Assembly (NCBI GenBank): GCA_016190145.1
Contig: JACPRD010000025.1
Coordinates: 1-46,438, forward strand
Length of the DNA stretch: 46,438 nucleotides
Reading direction: 5' to 3'
Source of the DNA: Planctomycetota bacterium
GTDB lineage: Bacteria > Planctomycetota > MHYJ01 > WSZJ01
Shown: piece by piece, positions 39,955 through 46,438 of the stretch
Numbering within the stretch: position 1 is the first letter of the stretch
Layout of the letters: the number at the start of each line of letters is the position of its first letter
Position numbers and translations under genes: made by a program
The notes under the pieces: model-generated
The model's database searches: none
Told to the model about the DNA's origin: nothing
Seen by the model: only the letters and a program-made list of their open reading frames with translations

Positions 39955-40851
39955 ATGAAACTCAGAAGGAACGCAGGCTTCACCCTCATGGAGCTGCTCG
40001 TCGCCGTCGGGCTCATGGTGGTCCTGATGACCGCCATCGTCATGATCTTCTACCGCTCCACCGACGTCATGAAGATCAACGACGCGCGCATCCAGATCTA
40101 TGAGAACGCCCGGTCGGCCGTCGACCTCCTCGCCAACGACATCCAGAACGCACTTCCCGTCGACGGCGGCCAGCAGCGCCTCTGGATGGAAGACTTCACC
40201 CGCCCCGCCGTCGGACCCGTGCCCATGGGCGACAACATGGACGGATCCCTCGATTACATCGGAATGGTGACCGTCGCGACCGCACCCGCGGGCGTCGGCG
40301 TCACCTCCCGCGAGCTCCGCACCGTGTACGTCGAGTACTTCATGATGAACGACGAAGACTCCGAAACCAGCTTCACGGGCGCCGGCTACAACCAGGCGCA
40401 GCGGAGCCAGAGGAACATATACGTGCTGAAGCGGCGCCTGTGGACGATCACGACCGCGGCGGCGCTGACGAAGCTGACGACGCAGCAGAAGTCGTCGATC
40501 CCGCTCTTCACGCCCATGCCGAGCCCGGCGCCTCTGGGTCCGGGCTCCGGTTCCGCGCCGGACTTCCTGCTCATCGAGGAAGGCGACCTGTGCCACTGGG
40601 TGCTGTCCTTCAACATCGAGGCCTACTGGGACGACACGCCGACGGACCCGAACGGTCCGGGCAAGTACAGTGAGCTGACCGAGGGTTCCCCCATGCCCTA
40701 CCAGAAGTCGATCATGCCCGTGGGTGACACGATCCCGGGCGACCCCGGCTTCCCGCGCAAGTTCCGCATCACGATGCGCGTGAGCGAAGGGGCCGGCGAG
40801 CGCCAGGAGCGCATTTTCCAGCGCGAAGTCTGGGCTCCGCTGGGGGGCTAG
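39955..40851 (+). CDS. Pseudopilin E2 (GspJ/PilW-like), operon 2 gene 5
   Basis: A 298-residue minor pilin-like protein: RRNAGFTLMELLVAVGLMVVLMTAIVMIFYRSTD, ARSAVDLLANDIQNALPVD, TVYVEYFMMNDEDSE, YVLKRRLWTI, IEEGDLCHWVLSFNIEAYWDD and RKFRITMRVSEGAGERQERIFQREVWAPL. It is the paralogue of E1. It ends the operon, followed 23 bp later by a strong intrinsic terminator. Confidence 0.85.
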   Translation: MKLRRNAGFTLMELLVAVGLMVVLMTAIVMIFYRSTDVMKINDARIQIYENARSAVDLLANDIQNALPVDGGQQRLWMEDFTRPAVGPVPMGDNMDGSLDYIGMVTVATAPAGVGVTSRELRTVYVEYFMMNDEDSETSFTGAGYNQAQRSQRNIYVLKRRLWTITTAAALTKLTTQQKSSIPLFTPMPSPAPLGPGSGSAPDFLLIEEGDLCHWVLSFNIEAYWDDTPTDPNGPGKYSELTEGSPMPYQKSIMPVGDTIPGDPGFPRKFRITMRVSEGAGERQERIFQREVWAPLGG

Positions 40852-40874
40852 CTGTCGGATCGCAGGCTGACTCG

Positions 40875-40903
40875 ACCCCGGGGCGTCGCCCCGGGGTTTT
40901 TTT
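40875..40903 (+). terminator. Rho-independent terminator of pseudopilin operon 2
   Basis: A 10-bp perfect stem ACCCCGGGGC / GCCCCGGGGT around loop GTC, followed by a run of seven T (40897-40903). It separates operon 2 from the kinase gene. Confidence 0.93.
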
Positions 40904-40973
40904 GTTCCCCGTCACCGGGGGCAGGCTTCCCCCGGCCCTGCGGGGCGGGTAGAATGGTCTGTCTTTCACCTGA

Positions 40974-40988
40974 GTTCCCCGGGGGAAC
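40974..40988. promoter_or_regulatory. Palindrome GTTCCCC-G-GGGGAAC over the kinase ribosome-binding site
   Basis: A 7+1+7 palindrome covering the GGGGGAA ribosome-binding site of the kinase gene, four bases before its ATG at 40992. TAGAAT at 40950-40955 could be the -10 box. The palindrome could be an operator or could mask the ribosome-binding site by pairing. Confidence 0.4.
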
Positions 40989-40991
40989 CTG

Positions 40992-43856
40992 ATGGTCGAA
41001 GAGAGCGTGAACGGCATCCTGGATCCGGAGGCGATGCAGGGGCAGGAGATCGCCGGCTGCAGGATCGTCGAGAAACTGGCGACGGGCGGCATGGGAACCG
41101 TCTACCGCGCGCTCCAGGTTTCCATGAACCGCCAGGTGGCTATCAAGTGCCTCGCGGAGGACTTCGCGCGCGACAAGCAGTACGTCGCCCGATTCGTCCG
41201 GGAAGCCCGCGCGGCCGGCGAACTGTCGCACACGCACCTCATTCACGTCCTCGACGTGGGCGTCCACCAGGGCGTCTACTACTACATCATGGAATTCGTC
41301 GACGGCCAGAGCCTCGACCGGATTCTCAAGATCAAAGGAAAGCTGGGGCCCGAAACCGTCACCGAGATCCTCATCCAGGGCGCGCGGGCCCTCTCCTACG
41401 CCCACTCGCACGAGATCATCCACCGCGACATCAAGCCCGACAACCTGATGATCACCAAGGAAGGAACCGTCAAGATCGCCGACCTGGGGATCGCCAAGAA
41501 GCTCGACCCCAACAAGGAAAGCACCGACGCCGGCCTCGTGCTCGGAACCCCCAACTACATGGCCCCGGAACAGGCCCAGGACGCGAGCCTCACGGACCGG
41601 CGAAGCGACATCTACGCGCTGGGCTCCACCGCGTATCACATGCTCTCGGGGAGCCCGCCGTACACCGGGAAGAACGCGCTCGAAGTGCTCACGAACGTCG
41701 TGAAGAAGCGGCCGGTGCCGATCGAGAAGGTGAGGCCGGGACTCCCCAAGGGGCTGCTCTCGATATTGAACCGCATGATGGCGCGGGATCCCGAGAAGCG
41801 GTACCAGTCGATGGATCTCCTGCTCAAGGACCTCGAGGCCTACAAGGCCGGGAAGTACCAGGAGCCGAAAGCGGCAAAGTCCGACTGGGACGACGACGAG
41901 GACGACGTGAAGAAACCCGCCGTCCCGCTGGAAATCGCCGAGACGGCCGAGGAAACGGCGGCGAAGTCCGCCGTGCTCGCCGCTTCCGTCGCCGCTTCCT
42001 CCGACCACGTCAGTGTGAGCGGCGTGCGGCAGCCCTCGGGATCGCGGATCGTGCAGGGGGCGGCGCTGAATTCTCCGGACCTGGTTGCGGCGAAGGCGCT
42101 CGGCGCGATCCAGGGCAAGCAGAAGAGCATGCTGATGCCGATTCTGACGCTTCTGGGTGCCCTGGCGGTGCTGGCTGGGGGGTACATCGCGCTGAAGAAG
42201 CTGACGCAGCCTGCGCAGGACCCGGGCGACGGGCCGCGGACGGTCCCGCAGCAGCCCGACGAACCGGGCGATGTACCGGGCGAGTCGGAAGCGAAGCAGA
42301 TGCTGGACGAGGGGATCCGGATGGAGCGGACGCCGGGGACTGCGCGGGGGGACGTGATCAGGGCATACGACGCGGCTTACGAGAAGTGGCCGGACACTCC
42401 CTCCGGGAAGCAGGCGCACGAGGCTTCGGAGCGGATCGGGAAGGAGTGGACGGACGCTGTCGAGGCCAGGATTGCGGAGTCGCGGAAGCTGCTGCCGGCG
42501 GACGAAGCCGGGTCCTTCGCGCCGGCCTACGACGCCATCCGGAAGGCGCGCGTGGAGACGGCGGGGCGGCCGGACTTCCTGAAGCTGGTGCAGGCCATGG
42601 AGACGGAGTTGAACGAGGAAGCCGGGAAGCGGGCCGGGGCGTTTCTCAAGGCGGCGCGGGAGCGTGGGGGGCAGCAGGACTGGGAGGGGGCGATCTCCGT
42701 GGGGATGAAGGTGCTGTCGATGGAGGTGGGGAAGTATGCCGACGAGGCGATGAAGCTGATCTCCGACTGGCGCGGGCGGGTTTTCGCCGAGCGGGAAACG
42801 GCGATGACGGCCTACGAGCGTGTATTCGTGGACGCGTGCACCTGGGCGCGGGGCACGAAGGAGGAGGCCAGGGGGGAGATGCGTTTCGACAAGGCCATCG
42901 AGCGCCTGACGGCGGCCGCGAACGACGCGGCCCTGAAGCAGATCCGGAAGGACACGGTGGAGCCGGACCTGCAGGTGATGAAGGATGCGGCGTCGGTCGT
43001 GGACGAGGCCTATGCGCAGGCGCGGTCGAAGATCGGGGAGATGTGGCAGTTCACGAAGGAGACGTTTCCGAACAACAAGAAGGTCAAGATCCTGGACGTG
43101 AAGCCGCCGCTGATCGTCGTTGAGTTCAGCGGGCGGTCGGTGAAGACCAACCCGCTGGTGCACGACGACATCCTGAAGCTCGCGCAGGTGTCGCTGAACG
43201 CGACGGTGGAGGGCAAGGCGAAGCTGGCGGCGTACCTGTTCGTGCGCGGGGAGATCGCGAATGCGAAGCGTCAGGTCGGGGCGTTCCAGGATGCGGTCGC
43301 GCAGAAGGTCCGGGCGCGCATCGACGAGTACCGGATCCGGAGCTTGACGGCGACGAAGACCTGGCGGGAGATGCAGATCGGGGACGAGATCGGGGCGTGG
43401 AAGGCGGAGACGCGCGGGAACTGGGAGCTCCGCGATTCGGACCGGGAGTGGATGGCGTCCGGGGCGGTGGCCGAGCGCCTGCTGATGACGCCGCCCGACG
43501 AGGGGTACATTTTCGAAGTCGAGGCGCGCCGGGACGCGGGCCCGAATGGATGCGCGATTTACTTTCTGGCCTGGGGCGGACTGTACCAGTGGCATGTCGG
43601 AGACGCCGGGAACAAGTACTCGATCGTGCGCGGGCTGCCTGCGACCAGGACCGACGACACGATGGTGACGGGCGACCCGGTCCTGCTGCGGGTCGTGGTG
43701 CTGGACGACAAGGCGATCGGCTACATCAACGGGGCGCGCCGGTGGGAGTTCGTGAAGACCAATGCCGGGTCCCCCGATCCGGGGCCCGGGACCGGGATCG
43801 GCGCCATCAACACGCTCGTCCGTTTCCGCAGGGTCCGCCTCCTTGATTCCAGGTAG
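40992..43856 (+). CDS. Transmembrane Ser/Thr protein kinase with extracytoplasmic sensor-like region
   Basis: A 954-residue kinase. The Hanks domain is at about 22-285: glycine loop ATGGMG (30-35), Lys52, HRDIKPDN from 144, DLG (164-166, variant of DFG), GTPNYMAPEQ. An acidic linker and one transmembrane helix (MLMPILTLLGALAVLAGGYIAL, about 380-400) follow. Then come about 400 residues of charged helical sequence and a C-terminal beta-sandwich-like domain (WELRDSDREWMASG to VRFRRVRLL) resembling DUF1080/LamG-type modules. The outer part probably senses or binds a ligand and the kinase signals inside. It lies just downstream of the pseudopilin block and upstream of lpxH and pilT, but has its own promoter region. 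Confidence 0.88.
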   Translation: MVEESVNGILDPEAMQGQEIAGCRIVEKLATGGMGTVYRALQVSMNRQVAIKCLAEDFARDKQYVARFVREARAAGELSHTHLIHVLDVGVHQGVYYYIMEFVDGQSLDRILKIKGKLGPETVTEILIQGARALSYAHSHEIIHRDIKPDNLMITKEGTVKIADLGIAKKLDPNKESTDAGLVLGTPNYMAPEQAQDASLTDRRSDIYALGSTAYHMLSGSPPYTGKNALEVLTNVVKKRPVPIEKVRPGLPKGLLSILNRMMARDPEKRYQSMDLLLKDLEAYKAGKYQEPKAAKSDWDDDEDDVKKPAVPLEIAETAEETAAKSAVLAASVAASSDHVSVSGVRQPSGSRIVQGAALNSPDLVAAKALGAIQGKQKSMLMPILTLLGALAVLAGGYIALKKLTQPAQDPGDGPRTVPQQPDEPGDVPGESEAKQMLDEGIRMERTPGTARGDVIRAYDAAYEKWPDTPSGKQAHEASERIGKEWTDAVEARIAESRKLLPADEAGSFAPAYDAIRKARVETAGRPDFLKLVQAMETELNEEAGKRAGAFLKAARERGGQQDWEGAISVGMKVLSMEVGKYADEAMKLISDWRGRVFAERETAMTAYERVFVDACTWARGTKEEARGEMRFDKAIERLTAAANDAALKQIRKDTVEPDLQVMKDAASVVDEAYAQARSKIGEMWQFTKETFPNNKKVKILDVKPPLIVVEFSGRSVKTNPLVHDDILKLAQVSLNATVEGKAKLAAYLFVRGEIANAKRQVGAFQDAVAQKVRARIDEYRIRSLTATKTWREMQIGDEIGAWKAETRGNWELRDSDREWMASGAVAERLLMTPPDEGYIFEVEARRDAGPNGCAIYFLAWGGLYQWHVGDAGNKYSIVRGLPATRTDDTMVTGDPVLLRVVVLDDKAIGYINGARRWEFVKTNAGSPDPGPGTGIGAINTLVRFRRVRLLDSR

Positions 43857-44619
43857 CGGCGCGCCCGGGCCGCAGCCGGAATCCGCGACGCTGTTCATCA
43901 GCGATCTGCACCTGAGCGCGAGATACCCCGCGCGCAACGACCTGTTCTTCCGCTTTCTGGATGCCCGCGCCGGGTCGTTTTCGACCCTGTGGATCCTCGG
44001 CGACTTCTTCGATTTCTGGATCGGGCCCGCGCACGTGAGGCAGGGGGAGCACCGCGAAGTGCTCCTGAGGCTGCGCGAGCTGGTCGATTCCGGCGTCGGC
44101 GTGCGGTTCATCTGGGGAAACCGGGATTTCCAGGCCGGGCGAGAACTGTCGCGATATACGGGGGTGGAGGTGCGGGGGGAATCGGCGGAAGAGGCGTTCG
44201 GGGGGCACCGGACGCTGCTGATCCACGGCGACTCGTTCTGCACGAAGGACACGGGGCACCAGGTGTTTCGCGCGGTTTCGCGGAACCGCGTCGTAAAGGC
44301 CCTGTACCGCGCACTTCCGGACGCGGTGTCGCTGGGGCTCGCGCGGCGGATCCGTGCGCGAAGCGAGGCGGGGGTGGCGCGCAAGGCGCAGGAGACCATG
44401 ACGTTCGCCGAGGCGGCGATCCGGGACGCCTTCGCCCGGGGCGTGGACACGATCGTGTGCGGGCACTGCCACGAGGCCCGCGAGGAGGAATTCGACCTCG
44501 GGGGACGGCGGGGGAAACTCTACACTCTGGGGGCCTGGGAGGAGTCCGCCAGGTATCTGGAGTTTTCGGAAGGGGAGTTCAGGCCGCGGGTGTTCCCCGA
44601 GGGAACGCCGGGCCACTGA
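43843..44619 (+). CDS. lpxH: UDP-2,3-diacylglucosamine pyrophosphatase (LpxH-like)
   Basis: LpxH cleaves UDP-2,3-diacylglucosamine to lipid X in lipid A synthesis at the inner membrane surface. The product has the calcineurin-like metallophosphoesterase motifs: FISDLHLSA, LGDFFDFWIG, WGNRDF, IHGDSFCTKDT and CGHCHEA. DSFCTKD and the FFDFWIG variant fit LpxH. I favour the TTG at 43843 (258 residues), which overlaps the kinase end. An in-frame ATG at 43762 would add a Pro/Gly/Ser-rich stretch unlike the family. Its presence implies an outer membrane with lipid A. It is followed by pilT after 20 bp. Confidence 0.82.
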   Translation: MIPGSGAPGPQPESATLFISDLHLSARYPARNDLFFRFLDARAGSFSTLWILGDFFDFWIGPAHVRQGEHREVLLRLRELVDSGVGVRFIWGNRDFQAGRELSRYTGVEVRGESAEEAFGGHRTLLIHGDSFCTKDTGHQVFRAVSRNRVVKALYRALPDAVSLGLARRIRARSEAGVARKAQETMTFAEAAIRDAFARGVDTIVCGHCHEAREEEFDLGGRRGKLYTLGAWEESARYLEFSEGEFRPRVFPEGTPGH

Positions 44620-44639
44620 GATTTCGAGGCGGAGAACCG

Positions 44640-45692
44640 ATGGCCATCGACATGGTCCAGGTGTTCAAGGCGGCGGTCGCGGGCCGCGCGAGCGACGTCG
44701 TGATCACGGCGGGCTCGCCGCCCATCTTCCGCATCAACGGCGAGATGGTCCTGGGCCAGCATCCGCCGCTCGCGCCCGAGCAGTCGAAGGCGATGGTGTA
44801 CGACATCCTCCGGCAGGAGCAGATCGCCCGCTTCGAACAGCAGAAGGAACTGGATTTCTCCCTCACCGTGGAGGGCGTCAACCGCTTCCGCGGCAACGCC
44901 TTCTTCCAGCGGGGTGCCGTGGGGGCGGCCTTCCGGCTGATTCCGGACCGTGTTTCGCCGCTCAAGGACCTGGGGCTGCCCCCGGTGCTCGAGGAATTCG
45001 CGCTGTCGGCGATGGGGCTGGTGCTCGTCACGGGGCCGACCGGGCACGGAAAGTCGACGACGCTCGCGGGCATGATCAACGTGATCAACGATTCGAAGAA
45101 GGTGCACATCGTCACGGTCGAGGACCCGATCGAGTTCCTGCACCGGAACAAGAAGGCGGTCATCGAGCAGCGCGAGGTGGGAGACGACACGCTTTCGTTC
45201 GCGAGCGCGCTCAAGCACGTGATGCGCCAGGCGCCCGACGTGATCCTGGTCGGCGAGATGCGCGATCCCGAGTCGATCGGCGCGGCGATCACGGCGGCGG
45301 AGACCGGGCATCTGGTGCTCGCGACCGTCCACACCAACGACTCGGTGCAGGCCGTGGACCGCCTGATCGACGTCTTCCCGAGCCATCAGCAGAACCAGAT
45401 CCGCGCCCAGCTCTCGATGTCTCTCCTCGCGGTGGTCGCCCAGCGCCTTCTCAAGACGGCGGACGGCCGGTCGCGCGTCGTCGCCTGCGAAGTCCTCCGC
45501 AACAACGCCGCGGTCGCCAACCTCATCCGCGACGGAAAGACCCACCAGATCTACACGATCATGGAAACGCACGCGCGGGAAGGCATGATCACGCTCGACG
45601 CCTCGCTCAAGGGGCTGTACCTCACGGGGCAGATTTCGTTCGAGGATGCGAAGAGGAGGATGCGGAACCCTGCGGTCCTGGAGAAGCTGTGA
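44640..45692 (+). CDS. pilT: Type IV pilus retraction ATPase PilT
   Basis: PilT is a hexameric ATPase that depolymerises type IV pili for twitching. The 350-residue product has the family signatures. They are ASDVVITAGSPPIFRINGEM at the N-terminus, Walker A GPTGHGKS (132-139, His for the usual Ser), Asp box VTVEDPIEF, Walker B VILVGEMRDPES and His box LATVHTND. QRLL and C-terminal IMETHAREGMITLD follow. The ATG at 44640 has GGCGGAG upstream. It is the only pilus motor in the window; platform, secretin and prepilin peptidase genes must lie elsewhere. Its stop overlaps the next start (GTGA). Confidence 0.95.
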   Translation: MAIDMVQVFKAAVAGRASDVVITAGSPPIFRINGEMVLGQHPPLAPEQSKAMVYDILRQEQIARFEQQKELDFSLTVEGVNRFRGNAFFQRGAVGAAFRLIPDRVSPLKDLGLPPVLEEFALSAMGLVLVTGPTGHGKSTTLAGMINVINDSKKVHIVTVEDPIEFLHRNKKAVIEQREVGDDTLSFASALKHVMRQAPDVILVGEMRDPESIGAAITAAETGHLVLATVHTNDSVQAVDRLIDVFPSHQQNQIRAQLSMSLLAVVAQRLLKTADGRSRVVACEVLRNNAAVANLIRDGKTHQIYTIMETHAREGMITLDASLKGLYLTGQISFEDAKRRMRNPAVLEKL

Positions 45693-46345
45693 CGTTCGCG
45701 GTGGCGCTCGCGTTTTTCCTGTTCTACGGCGGCGGCATCGCGCTGGCCGCGATCGTGCTGCGGACGGAGCACCTGCGCGAGAAGGGGCTGCTGCAGGCGG
45801 GCGCGCTGGTCTGGTGCGTCGGGACGGGGGCGTTTCTCAGCCGCGTGCTCGGCGATGGCCCGATCTTCCTCGCCGCCGTCATTCCCGGCGGGTTCGTTTA
45901 CGGGGGCTGCTTCGCATATTTCTTCGCCGGCCTGATTCTGAGGCTGCGCACGTGGGGCCTGGGGGACGCGACGTTGAAGGTCGAGCCGACGTTCGACCAG
46001 GCGGAGGCGGCGGAGAAGCGGCAGGACTGGGAGGGGGCGCTGCGGCTGTACCGGATCGCGGCGCAGAAGGAGCCGCAGCACGCCGAGACGCGGCGCCGGC
46101 TGGGGGAGGCGTACCTGCGGGTGGAGGATCTGGACCAGGGAATCATGGAGCTGCGGGCGGCGATGGGGTTGTCGGAGGATCCGGAGAAGAAGGTCACGGT
46201 GGCGTTCCGCGTCTGCGACCTCCTGGTGGAGCGGAAATCGGACGCCTTCAATGCGGAACTGATCCTCAGGTCGCTGGAAAAGGATCATGCCGGGACGCGC
46301 GTGGCGGAACTGGCGCGGATCCGACGGGAAAAACTCAGAGTCTGA
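45689..46345 (+). CDS. Membrane protein with TPR region
   Basis: A 218-residue protein starting at GTG within the pilT stop (GTGA), so translationally coupled. Two or three hydrophobic helices at residues 1-85 (MTFAVALAFFLFYGGGIALAAIV, FLAAVIPGGFVYGGCFAYFFAGL) are followed by a soluble tetratricopeptide-like region (DWEGALRLYRIAAQKEPQHAETRRRLGEAYLRVEDLDQGIMELRAAMG). It could be a scaffold for the pilus motor or lpx/pilus operon, but no family is recognised. The last codons and stop lie inside the terminal inverted repeat, so the true 3' end should be checked. Confidence 0.65.
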   Translation: MTFAVALAFFLFYGGGIALAAIVLRTEHLREKGLLQAGALVWCVGTGAFLSRVLGDGPIFLAAVIPGGFVYGGCFAYFFAGLILRLRTWGLGDATLKVEPTFDQAEAAEKRQDWEGALRLYRIAAQKEPQHAETRRRLGEAYLRVEDLDQGIMELRAAMGLSEDPEKKVTVAFRVCDLLVERKSDAFNAELILRSLEKDHAGTRVAELARIRREKLRV

Positions 46346-46438
46346 GAAACATTCGCGTGCCGCCCCTCGCGTCACGTCCTGCACCGCGCGTCAAGTGAGG
46401 TCGGTCGAGTCGGAGTCTCTCGACGCGCGGTGCAGGCC
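46334..46438. repeat. Right copy of terminal inverted repeat plus fold-back end
   Basis: 46334-46413 is the exact reverse complement of 6-85. In addition CCTGCACCGCGCGTC (46378-46392) is repeated in inverted orientation as GACGCGCGGTGCAGG (46422-46436), so the extreme end can fold on itself. It includes the stop codon of the last gene. Confidence 0.9.

Noticed and set aside
33060..40851. Complete type II secretion or type IV pilus system
   Set aside because: Only pseudopilins and PilT are present; no secretin, platform protein, assembly ATPase or prepilin peptidase in the window.

Overview
This is a very GC-rich bacterial chromosome fragment. It holds core genes (ribosomal proteins L13 and S9, GuaA, GuaB, DapL, LpxH) beside many secreted or membrane proteins, two eukaryote-type Ser/Thr kinases, pyruvate:ferredoxin oxidoreductase and duplicated pseudopilin operons. 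LpxH, signal peptides, lipoboxes and type IV pilus parts point to a diderm. DapL, PFOR, many kinases, a TIGR03790 protein and five-gene pseudopilin sets together look most like a Planctomycetota or PVC-type metagenomic lineage. That assignment is inference, since there is no rRNA in the window. I see no tRNA, CRISPR array, transposase or phage gene.

Layout. 0.1-2.4 kb: rplM-rpsI with a clear sigma70 promoter and terminator, then dapL. 2.4-3.9 kb: a small accessory islet (SUKH/SMI1 protein, MazF-type toxin with antitoxin, orphan antitoxin). 4-9.8 kb: a secreted glycoside hydrolase diverging from a secreted esterase and a TIGR03790 protein. 9.8-19 kb: a four-helix-bundle gene enclosed by repeats, a continuous RdgB-GuaB reading frame, a methyltransferase, a metallopeptidase-like lipoprotein, a kinase-receiver hybrid, dodecin, a TIGR01777 epimerase and guaA. 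19-32.5 kb: an MshEN/zinc-ribbon protein, nifJ with a DHOD-like partner, a secreted LTxxQ protein, a Tat-signal radical SAM protein, a membrane spermidine-synthase-like protein, a TPR protein that has lost its front half, and a membrane-anchored unknown. 32.5-41 kb: two paralogous five-gene pseudopilin operons on either side of an NtrC-family response regulator. 41-46.3 kb: a large Ser/Thr kinase, lpxH, pilT and a membrane TPR protein.

The best candidate for an undescribed system is the pseudopilin block. The same palindrome, GTTAC-N6-GTAAC, occurs upstream of operon 1, upstream of the regulator gene and upstream of operon 2. Each operon also has a sigma54-type promoter (GG-N10-GC) about 90-120 bp downstream of its palindrome. 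This fits a self-regulated sigma54 activator driving two alternative minor-pseudopilin sets. A second palindrome family, TGACGC-N3-GCGTCA, occurs twice in the long leader of operon 1.

Two other signals stand out. RdgB (XTP/dITP pyrophosphatase) and GuaB (IMP dehydrogenase) share one uninterrupted frame, joining an enzyme that can release IMP to one that consumes it. From about 6.6 to 27 kb almost every larger intergenic gap carries an inverted repeat whose arms are short tandem words. The two arms of one locus share a word, but each locus has a different word. Finally, the two ends of the window are an 80-bp perfect inverted repeat of each other, which may be a dispersed repeat or an assembly fold-back.
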